From Cardiobacteriales bacterium (GTDB lineage: Bacteria; Pseudomonadota; Gammaproteobacteria; Cardiobacteriales; Wohlfahrtiimonadaceae), in the NCBI GenBank assembly GCA_030150565.1, contig JASLFR010000044.1, positions 1 through 8,140 of the forward strand: a stretch of 8,140 nt of DNA, given 5' to 3'. Position numbers and translations under genes: made by a program. Positions 1 to 6,006 of this stretch are shown here, piece by piece; within the stretch, counting starts at the first letter, position 1; each line of letters begins with the position of its first letter. Under the pieces are notes generated by a model, which was not told the DNA's origin, ran no database searches, and saw only the letters and a program-made list of their open reading frames with translations.

Positions 1-977
1 GCAAACTCCCATGGATGACCGATACAGAGTTTAAATCCAACTGGTTTACCGCCTGAAAGTTCACGTAATTGAACGATAAAATCGATTAACTCTAAAGGGG
101 TTGAGAATGCACTATGGCGAGCAGGAGAGACACAGTCACGATCCATAGGAACTTCACGTGTTGCGGCAATCTCAGGGCTGATCTTATCTTTAGGAAGAAC
201 CCCACCGTGTCCAGGTTTTGCCCCTTGGCTGATCTTAATTTCGATCATTTTTACCTGATCATCTTGAGCTTGAACGGCAAAGCGCTCAGGATCAAATTTA
301 CCATCTTCTGTACGGCAGCCGAAGTAGCCACTACCAAGTTCCCAAACAAGGTCGCCCCCATGCTTGCGGTGGTAAGGACTAATGGCACCTTCACCAGTAT
401 CGTGGAAGAAGCCACCTAGTTTTGCCCCGCCGTTGAGCGCTTCAATCGCATTTGCACTCAGTGCACCAAAGCTCATCGCTGAGATATTGAAGATAGAGGC
501 GGAGTAGGGCTTTTTACACTGCTCATTACCGATCGTAATACGGAATGTTTTAGGATCTGGCGTATCGACTGGAGTAATGGAGTGTGTTGCAAACTTATAC
601 CCTTTACGATAGACATCCTGCAACGTTCCAAACGCTTTGTTGGAATCGATTGCTGAATCTGCCGCGCGAGCGTAGACAAGATTTCGATCATTGTGGGTAA
701 AGGGGACCGCTTCATCATCCGCCTCAATAAAGTATTGACGAATTTCAGGGCGGAAATGCTTTAAAAGGTAGCGGAAGTTACCGATAATGGGATAGTTTTT
801 ACGCACCGCATAACGGACCTGCAACATATCCACAATGCCCACAAGTGAGAGAATTCCCGTGATTGTTGTTAGGACGATAACCCAAAGATTGTGAGGAAGT
901 GCAAAGATCCCCAAAAAGGTGAAGAGCACACAGAACAAAAAGACATAATATCGACTATATCGATGCAGAATACTCAT
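1..977 (-). CDS. FMN-binding glutamate synthase family protein, membrane-anchored, 3' end cut by window
   Basis: The frame is open for 325 residues from ATG 977 to the window edge with no stop, so the C-terminus lies outside. Two hydrophobic helices (about residues 10-27 and 32-52) anchor the N-terminus in the inner membrane. After a linker comes the TIM-barrel FMN domain of the GltB central/synthase family: SAMSFGALS (166-174), a glycine-rich stretch ending GEGAISP (195-201), SQGAKPGHGG (250-259), HSAFSTP (288-294), and GKPVGFKLCIGHPWEF (310-325). These motifs are characteristic of the stand-alone FMN-binding glutamate synthase family. The glutaminase domain of full-length GltB is absent, since the protein starts with the membrane helices. 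The start is supported by AAAGGA 9 nt upstream. Real substrates of these stand-alone proteins are poorly defined, so glutamate synthesis is not assured. The [3Fe-4S] region would lie beyond the window. Family assignment is firm, reaction uncertain. Confidence 0.93.
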   Translation of the reverse strand, partial: MSILHRYSRYYVFLFCVLFTFLGIFALPHNLWVIVLTTITGILSLVGIVDMLQVRYAVRKNYPIIGNFRYLLKHFRPEIRQYFIEADDEAVPFTHNDRNLVYARAADSAIDSNKAFGTLQDVYRKGYKFATHSITPVDTPDPKTFRITIGNEQCKKPYSASIFNISAMSFGALSANAIEALNGGAKLGGFFHDTGEGAISPYHRKHGGDLVWELGSGYFGCRTEDGKFDPERFAVQAQDDQVKMIEIKISQGAKPGHGGVLPKDKISPEIAATREVPMDRDCVSPARHSAFSTPLELIDFIVQLRELSGGKPVGFKLCIGHPWEF

Positions 978-1023
978 AGGAATGTGTCCTTTAAAATTTG
1001 GTTGGAGGAAGGATAAAAACAGA

Positions 1024-1044
1024 GATTAATATGATACATTAATC
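1024..1044. repeat. inverted repeat in divergent intergenic region (possible operator)
   Basis: A perfect 7-bp dyad GATTAAT (1024-1030) / ATTAATC (1038-1044) is separated by 7 bp. It covers the weak plus-strand -35 box and lies about 20-40 nt into the minus-strand leader. A regulator bound here could affect both divergent genes. The arms are AT-rich, so chance occurrence is possible. Confidence 0.35.
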
Positions 1045-1062
1045 GCGCCTATTTTTTATAAT
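1033..1062 (+). promoter_or_regulatory. candidate promoter of dciA-recX
   Basis: A perfect -10 hexamer TATAAT lies at 1057-1062, with a weak -35 (GATACA, 1033-1038) at 18 bp spacing. A second perfect TATAAT at 1074-1079 has no recognisable -35. Either would give a short leader before ATG 1124. The region is AT-rich, so chance matches are likely and the assignment is tentative. Confidence 0.4.
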
Positions 1063-1071
1063 AGCGTCGAT

Positions 1072-1100
1072 AATATAATCGGTAACTTTTTTTTTGACAA
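1072..1100 (-). promoter_or_regulatory. sigma70-type promoter of the GltB-like gene
   Basis: On the minus strand, a -35 box TTGTCA (1100-1095) and a -10 box TATATT (1077-1072) are separated by exactly 17 bp. Each box matches consensus at five of six positions, and the spacer carries an A-tract. Transcription would start near 1065, giving a leader of roughly 88 nt before ATG 977. This is the best-scoring promoter I can see in the window by eye. Confidence 0.65.
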
Positions 1101-1123
1101 TCAAAATTGATAGAGGGGGAGAG

Positions 1124-1657
1124 ATGGCAGATCAGGAGTTGTTTAGAGCCTATGCAAAAAGCGTAAGAAATCCATACGGCACACCGCAAAAGCGGGAGAT
1201 CTCTACCTATCAAGATTCATTAAAAAAAGTCGCCCGTTCACGGGGAAAACATATCGATTTAGCTCGTCAACTCTATCTTGCAGGGCGTTTACGTTATCTC
1301 AATAACCACTTTCAACATTTTCTGCCTAAAAACTTACAAGGGCAGCTCCATTTAGCGAGTGTGGGGCATCAATATTGGTTAGTGCATGCTGAGCACTCCG
1401 CTTTTGCTCAAAATTTTCGATTTCATCAAGAGATGGTGCGAAATGCATTAGAGGCGCATCTCAATCAGATCTCTAAAAGAGAGTGGCGAATCCCTCAGTT
1501 TTTAGTGAAAACAGTACGCACCAAAGCGATGGAGCAACCCTTTCAATTCTCCAAAAAAGAGGGAACGCTCCCAAAAGAGGAGCAGAAGCGGGTGGAGAAT
1601 CGAGTAGCGATGATTCGAGCTATGAGAGAGGAGCTCTTTGGAAATCAGCATGAGTGA
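1124..1657 (+). CDS. dciA: DciA-like (DUF721) replicative helicase loader
   Basis: This 177-residue basic protein has a DUF721/DciA core at about residues 43-135. The core contains GRLRYLNNHFQHFLP (54-68), then the strand region LHLASVGHQYWLVHAEHS (75-92), the AFAQNFRFHQE helix start (93-103), and a final strand around IPQFLVKTVR (123-132). This matches the gammaproteobacterial pattern of a helix, a buried beta strand ending in a short helix with Arg, and a terminal strand. DciA is the ancestral loader of the DnaB helicase at replication initiation in bacteria lacking DnaC. The N-terminal 42 residues and the charged C-terminal helix (about 148-172) are extra to the core and probably flexible or nucleic-acid-contacting. 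ATG 1124 is chosen over an in-frame TTG at 1094 because it follows the purine-rich AGAGGGGGAGAG. It overlaps recX by 8 nt. Family assignment rests on pattern similarity, so moderate. Confidence 0.72.
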   Translation: MADQELFRAYAKSVRNPYGTPQKREISTYQDSLKKVARSRGKHIDLARQLYLAGRLRYLNNHFQHFLPKNLQGQLHLASVGHQYWLVHAEHSAFAQNFRFHQEMVRNALEAHLNQISKREWRIPQFLVKTVRTKAMEQPFQFSKKEGTLPKEEQKRVENRVAMIRAMREELFGNQHE

Positions 1658-2159
1658 TGAGCAGAGCCTCATATTTTTAGCAGAGCTTGCTGAGGCAGAA
1701 CTTGAAGCGGTAGAGGAGGATGAGGAGGCTCAACCTCGCTCAACACTGCAGGAGCGAATGGCGCTTGAAGATGAAGAGACTCAATATCGATACTGGTTTG
1801 ACCGAGCGCTCAACATTTTAACAAGGCGGGAGCATAGCGAAGTTCAATTGCGCCAAAAGTTGCGACAGCGAGGCACCCCTCTCTCTTTGATTGATGCGAT
1901 TATTGAGCGTCTCTACGAGCTCAATTATCTCAGTTTAGAGCGCTTTTCAAAGAGCCATAGCCGAAATCGTGCTTATCAGGGGTATGGGCCGATCCGTATC
2001 CGTATGGAGCTTCTTCAGCAGGGGATTGATGAGGGATTGATTGAGATCGCTTTTTCCGAAATTGATTGGAGCGAAGCGCGTGAGCGAGCGGAGCGAAAAG
2101 TGCGACAAAGAGATCCTCTTAAACGGAAACAGGCGCTCTATCGGCGCGGATTTATCTAA
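1650..2159 (+). CDS. recX: RecX, regulator of RecA
   Basis: This 169-residue protein has RecX hallmarks: ALNILTRREHSEVQLRQKL (53-71) followed by RQRG, and GYGPIRIRMELLQQGI (111-126), in tandem three-helix repeats. RecX binds the RecA filament and limits its assembly and activity in the cytosol. An acidic N-terminal extension (residues about 13-43, rich in Glu/Asp) precedes the first repeat. The third repeat stops at RRGFI, right where most RecX proteins continue with one more short helix, so the C-terminus is a little short. ATG 1650 lies inside the end of dciA (8-nt overlap), implying translational coupling. A TTG four codons upstream is less likely. The usual neighbour recA is not in this window. 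Confidence 0.9.
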   Translation: MSDEQSLIFLAELAEAELEAVEEDEEAQPRSTLQERMALEDEETQYRYWFDRALNILTRREHSEVQLRQKLRQRGTPLSLIDAIIERLYELNYLSLERFSKSHSRNRAYQGYGPIRIRMELLQQGIDEGLIEIAFSEIDWSEARERAERKVRQRDPLKRKQALYRRGFI

Positions 2160-2184
2160 ACTCTCCCCTTTTAATATTAGAGAA

Positions 2185-2241
2185 AAAATTGAGCTTCCTC
2201 CCTTTTTAAGTGGGAAAGCGTTCGAGGTAGAGCTCAATTTT
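2185..2241 (+). terminator. long inverted repeat after recX, possible terminator or operator
   Basis: Perfect 11-bp arms AAAATTGAGCT (2185-2195) and AGCTCAATTTT (2231-2241) enclose 35 nt. The enclosed part holds a further CCTC/GAGG pairing (2197-2200 with 2224-2227) and CTTT/AAAG (2202-2205 with 2215-2218), so an imperfect long hairpin could form. It lies 25 nt past the recX stop with an A-rich left side and a short T-run on the right, as in a weak terminator. It also ends 2 bp before a TATAAT box, so it may act as an operator instead. Confidence 0.4.
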
Positions 2242-2248
2242 GTATAAT
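2221..2248 (+). promoter_or_regulatory. candidate promoter of the large flavoprotein gene
   Basis: A perfect -10 TATAAT lies at 2243-2248. The best -35 candidate (TTCGAG, 2221-2226, 16-bp spacer) is poor, so activation or a weak promoter is implied. Transcription would start near 2255, giving a leader of about 47 nt. The right arm of the inverted repeat fills the spacer region. Confidence 0.45.
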
Positions 2249-2301
2249 AGAGCAATTTGCTACTCCGTTAGCCCATCTTTTATCGTTAAAGGAAGTGAAG
2301 T

Positions 2302-5300
2302 ATGCCGTTAGATCGACACCTTAAGGTTCATAATCTCTCATTTGAAGAGCTGCAGACGCGTGAAGGATTACAAGCGCTCGATCTGCTCTTTCTAGAATCG
2401 CTCCCCAAAGATTTTCGCACTCAGGTTACCGAGTGGCGCGCGGGAATCCTCACCTTTGAGAAGAGGGTGGAGTCTGAATTTCAGATTGAGATTGGTCAAG
2501 CACTCAACCCCTTTTTAGCGAATCTTTTTGGCATCACTGAGGAGACAGATGCTCTGGTGAAGAGAGCTGAGGATTACGCTGTTTTAATGCGCTTTAAGGA
2601 GCAATTTATTCAGCGGGGAGCTCGCCGTTACCGCCAGCCGATTGGGGAGAGTTTTGAAGCACTCACCGAAAAGCTCTATAAGTTGGTGGAGGCATCTGAT
2701 GCAGGGCAATATCTCACTAAAAAAGAGCTCTCCTACGAGGCGGGAATCGATGCCTCATTTGAAGAGGCGTTAGCCCACTTCTCTGCAACGCTCGACGCTG
2801 AGAATGATAGCGAAATAGTGGAGTTAATCCATCAGTGGGGTTCGCTCGCACTCAATGGAGAGGAGGGGCAGGCGTTTGTCCAAAATTGGATCACCTTTAA
2901 ATTTCCCGCACGTCTCGATCCTGAGAATCTTGTTGCAACGGAAGAGAGCAGCTTTCAGGGGATTCCTGTAAAGGTTGGTAGTGCACCACTTCGCCCTCGC
3001 GATGGTTTTGCGCTAACTGATGAGCGAATGACCCGAAAAGAGATCGCAAGCGAGATTGAGTACTGTAAATATTGCCACGATCATGATGGCGATTTCTGTA
3101 GTACAGGATTCCCTCTTAAGAAGCAGGAGCCTGAACTTGGGTTTAGAGAGGGATTACTAGGTGATAAATTGGTTGGATGCCCTCTTGAAGAGAAGATTTC
3201 AGAGATGCAGCGCCTTGAGAAGGATGGATTATCGATCGGTGCTTTAGCGATGATGATGGTCGAGAATCCGATGGCGCCCGCAACAGGCCATCGTATCTGT
3301 AACGATTGTATGAAATCGTGTATCTATCAGCGTCAAGAGCCTGTTGATATCCCTCAAATTGAGACAGGAATTCTCTCAACAGTTCTCCATTTAACGTGGG
3401 GGGTTGAATTGTACGATCTCCTAGCGCGTTGGAACCCTCTAAAGCGGGAGGGGTATCTACCAGAGAAGGAGAATGGGCGTAAAGTTTTAGTTGCTGGATT
3501 AGGCCCTGCTGGATTTACAATGGCGCACTATCTCTCGCAAGCGGGCTGTTATGTTGCGGGAATTGATGGTCTAAAATTGGAACCTCTTCCAAAAGGGTTA
3601 CTCAATACACCTGTGCGTAATTGGGCTGATCTTGAAGAGAATCTCGATGATCGTATTTTAGCGGGCTTTGGGGGCGTAGCTGAGTATGGAATCACGGTTC
3701 GTTGGGATAAGAACTTCCTGAAATTGATCTATCTCACCTTAGCTCGTCGCTCCAATATCGACCTTTTTGGCGGGGTTCGTTTAGGGGGAACGATCACAAT
3801 TAAAGATGCCTTTGAGATGGGCTTTGATCACGTCTCCCTCGCAGTTGGAGCAGGGTTACCTCGTGTCCTCAATATTGAGAATTCATTAGCGAAAGGAATG
3901 CGTCAAGCCTCCGACTTCTTAATGGCGATGCAGCTGACAGGAGCAGCAAAAGAGAGCTCTTTAGCGAATCTTCAAGTGCGTCTTCCCGCTGTTGTGATTG
4001 GAGGAGGATTAACTGCAATCGATACTGCAACAGAGGTGCAAGCGTACTACATCAAGCAGGTGGAGAAGGTACTTCATCGTGTTGAAATTCTTGGTGAGGA
4101 GAAGATGCGAGCGAATCTCTCCCCAGAGGATGATGAGACGTTAACCGAATTTTTAACCCATGGGCGCGCAGTGCGTGCAGAGCGTGAGCGTGCAAAAGCT
4201 GCAGGTGAAAGCCCCAATTTCCATCCATTGATTCAATCGTGGGGGGGGGTGATGATCGCTTACCGCCGTACGTTACAAGAATCACCCGCTTATCGCCTCA
4301 ATCATGAAGAGGTGACAAAAGCGTTTGAAGAGGGGATCTCCTTTGGTGAGAACCTCAATCCTGAAGGGGTAGATCTCGATCAATTTGGCCACGTTAAAGC
4401 GATTCGCTTTAGCAAAGATGGTGAAGTTATTACCGTCCCAACACGCACTGTGTTAGTAGCGGCGGGAACATCCCCCAATACAATCTACGCCAATGAGTAT
4501 GAGGGGTCGATTGAACTTGAAGCGGGGCGCCATTTCCAAGGGTACGATGAGATGGGTGAGCCCGTTGAGTATGATTGGAATAGCACGAATAAGGATGATT
4601 TTGCCCCCTTCACCTCTTATCAGTATGGAGCGAAACGGGTCTCGTACATTGGGGATACCCACCCACTCTTTAATGGAAATGTGGTCAAAGCGATCGCAAG
4701 CGCAAAGAAAGCATCGGTTAAAGTGGTGGAGGCGCTCGAATCATTACCTGAAAATACTCACGAGAGCACACAATTTAGCGCCATGTTGAAAGAGGGCTTT
4801 ACCGCAACGATTCAGTCAATCGACAGTTCTAACCCTACAATGGCTGAAGTGTGGGTAAAAGCCCCCTTTGCTGCAAAGAATTTCAAAGCCGGTCAATTCT
4901 TTAGAATGCAGAGCTTTGAGCGGGGGAGTGATGTGGTTGCTGGAACCCGTCTTCAGATCCCTCTCTTAACAGTTTCAGGAACTGGCTCAAAAGATGGGGC
5001 GATTCGTCTGCTCGTCTTCCAATGGGGAACGGGGCAACGTTTAATTCCCCATTTAAAAGTGGGGCAAGAGGTGGTTCTTGCAGGGCCAACGGGTGCACCG
5101 ACCGATCTTCCCCAAAATAAGACTATTCTTGTTATTGCAGGGCGTTGGGGCGCTGCGGTGATGCTCGATATCGGTACCGCTTTAAGAGCTGCGGGCAATA
5201 GGGTGATCTATCTTGCTGCAATGGGCTCAAAAGAGGATGTAGATCATATGGATGAGCTTGAAGCGGGCGCAGATCAGATTATCTGGGCTGTTGGACGAGG

Positions 5301-5763
5301 AGAGAAGATTACCCCTCGTCGTCCGCAAGATCATAGCGTTGAGGCGTGGGATATGATCGAGCTTCTTCAAGAGCTTCATAAAGAGGGGGTGATCGATACC
5401 TTATCGGTGGATCGATTGATGGCGATGGGATCGACAGGCCTCTTAAAAGGATTACAGCAGGAGCTCTCACCTAATGGGCGTCTGTACGATCAATTTAAGC
5501 CAGAGCTTGAAGTGATGGGAACGATCGGCAGCCCGATGCAATGTATGATGAAGGGGGTTTGTGGTCAATGTCTACAGTGGCAGATCGATCCTGTTACGAA
5601 AGAGCGAACCCGTGCAGTCTTCACCTGTGCACAGCAGGATCAACCATTAAAAGAGGTGGATCTCGATAACCTTTCCGCACGGACGGGGCAGAATCGCCTG
5701 CTCGATATCATCTCTTCCCATTGGCTCACCTATGTGATGAAAGAGGCTGGTTTAGAGCAGTAG
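2302..5763 (+). CDS. Fused GltD-like/PyrK-like iron-sulfur flavoprotein oxidoreductase (Nfn-like single chain)
   Basis: This 1153-residue protein starts at ATG 2302, 8 nt after AAGGA. Residues 1-245 are a helical N-terminal region I do not recognise. Cysteines 255, 258, 266, 293 and 333, 336, 340 resemble the two [4Fe-4S] ligand groups of GltD-type proteins. GLGPAG (399-404) marks an FAD Rossmann fold. GGGLTA (567-572) marks the NAD(P)H fold, followed by an extra charged segment (about 581-648), then AYRR (653-656) and the returning FAD strand VLVAAGTSP (717-725). Residues about 828-1070 look like a PyrK-type ferredoxin-reductase module (AGQFF 863-867, AGPTGAP 927-933, VIAGRWGAA 944-952). It ends with a [2Fe-2S] motif Cys1081, 1087, 1090, 1109. 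GltD plus PyrK modules are the large and small subunits of Nfn-type NADH/NADPH/ferredoxin oxidoreductases. Its cofactors are well supported, but its physiological partners are unknown. No signal peptide; cytosolic. Confidence 0.88.
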   Translation: MPLDRHLKVHNLSFEELQTREGLQALDLLFLESLPKDFRTQVTEWRAGILTFEKRVESEFQIEIGQALNPFLANLFGITEETDALVKRAEDYAVLMRFKEQFIQRGARRYRQPIGESFEALTEKLYKLVEASDAGQYLTKKELSYEAGIDASFEEALAHFSATLDAENDSEIVELIHQWGSLALNGEEGQAFVQNWITFKFPARLDPENLVATEESSFQGIPVKVGSAPLRPRDGFALTDERMTRKEIASEIEYCKYCHDHDGDFCSTGFPLKKQEPELGFREGLLGDKLVGCPLEEKISEMQRLEKDGLSIGALAMMMVENPMAPATGHRICNDCMKSCIYQRQEPVDIPQIETGILSTVLHLTWGVELYDLLARWNPLKREGYLPEKENGRKVLVAGLGPAGFTMAHYLSQAGCYVAGIDGLKLEPLPKGLLNTPVRNWADLEENLDDRILAGFGGVAEYGITVRWDKNFLKLIYLTLARRSNIDLFGGVRLGGTITIKDAFEMGFDHVSLAVGAGLPRVLNIENSLAKGMRQASDFLMAMQLTGAAKESSLANLQVRLPAVVIGGGLTAIDTATEVQAYYIKQVEKVLHRVEILGEEKMRANLSPEDDETLTEFLTHGRAVRAERERAKAAGESPNFHPLIQSWGGVMIAYRRTLQESPAYRLNHEEVTKAFEEGISFGENLNPEGVDLDQFGHVKAIRFSKDGEVITVPTRTVLVAAGTSPNTIYANEYEGSIELEAGRHFQGYDEMGEPVEYDWNSTNKDDFAPFTSYQYGAKRVSYIGDTHPLFNGNVVKAIASAKKASVKVVEALESLPENTHESTQFSAMLKEGFTATIQSIDSSNPTMAEVWVKAPFAAKNFKAGQFFRMQSFERGSDVVAGTRLQIPLLTVSGTGSKDGAIRLLVFQWGTGQRLIPHLKVGQEVVLAGPTGAPTDLPQNKTILVIAGRWGAAVMLDIGTALRAAGNRVIYLAAMGSKEDVDHMDELEAGADQIIWAVGRGEKITPRRPQDHSVEAWDMIELLQELHKEGVIDTLSVDRLMAMGSTGLLKGLQQELSPNGRLYDQFKPELEVMGTIGSPMQCMMKGVCGQCLQWQIDPVTKERTRAVFTCAQQDQPLKEVDLDNLSARTGQNRLLDIISSHWLTYVMKEAGLEQ

Positions 5764-5784
5764 TCTCTCAATATTAATAGTTGT

Positions 5785-5826
5785 AAAAAAAGATCCGCAT
5801 TATCATTAGATAGTGCGGATTTTTTA
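5785..5826. terminator. bidirectional rho-independent terminator
   Basis: A 12-bp stem ATCCGCATTATC (5793-5804) / GATAGTGCGGAT (5809-5820), with one G-U wobble on the plus-strand transcript and a 4-nt loop (ATTA), is flanked by seven As on the left and a T-run on the right. It therefore works in both directions. It sits 21 nt after the flavoprotein stop and about 18 nt after the stop of the convergent small membrane protein gene. Confidence 0.9.
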
Positions 5827-5844
5827 TTGAAGGGCGATTTGAAT

Positions 5845-5988
5845 TTAAGCGATCAATCCTGAAGCGTAATAGAGCGCAAGATAGAAGAGATAGATGAAGA
5901 TCAGCGCAAGAATATATATTCCCGCGTAGTAGCAGAGCTTTCTGAGATAGAAGAACCCTTTTTTGGTGATGATGCGAAGTAGCAACAT
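5845..5988 (-). CDS. small single-TM membrane protein, third gene of rbbA-yhhJ operon
   Basis: This 47-residue ORF runs from ATG 5988 to TAA 5845-5847. An excellent Shine-Dalgarno AAGGAG (6002-5997) lies 8 nt upstream, and only 18 nt separate it from the yhhJ stop, so it is co-transcribed. The protein begins MLLLRIITKKGFFYLRKLCYY, with basic residues R5, K9, K10, R16 and K17 in the N-terminal third. About residues 21-47 form one continuous hydrophobic, aromatic-rich helix ending GLIA. By the positive-inside rule the N-terminus would be cytosolic. I recognise no family. Its size and position suggest a small accessory subunit of the RbbA/YhhJ transporter, by analogy with other small proteins bound to transporters. 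That role is inference. The operon terminator follows directly. Confidence 0.75.
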   Translation of the reverse strand: MLLLRIITKKGFFYLRKLCYYAGIYILALIFIYLFYLALYYASGLIA

Positions 5989-6006
5989 AGCTAATACTCC
6001 TTCTGT

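Noticed and set aside
114..419. 101-codon plus-strand open frame
   Set aside because: It is antisense to the GltB-like gene, whose FMN motifs read cleanly on the other strand.
1094..1099. Perfect TTGACA as a plus-strand -35 box
   Set aside because: A matching -10 would fall on the G-rich ribosome-binding site of dciA, which has no TATAAT-like sequence. The same bases serve the minus-strand TTGTCA box.
1094..1123. TTG start giving dciA 10 more residues
   Set aside because: It lacks a ribosome-binding site (preceded by a T-run), while ATG 1124 follows a purine-rich GAGGGGGAGAG.
2120..2200. Frameshift at the recX end
   Set aside because: No other frame after RRGFI continues with residues like the usual RecX last helix, so a natural short end is more likely.
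1947..2255. 102-codon minus-strand open frame overlapping the recX end
   Set aside because: It is mostly antisense to recX repeat motifs, with no ribosome-binding site and no recognisable protein.
3868..3879. 12-bp palindrome CTCAATATTGAG
   Set aside because: It is a single copy inside coding sequence, encodes ordinary residues and has no partner element nearby.
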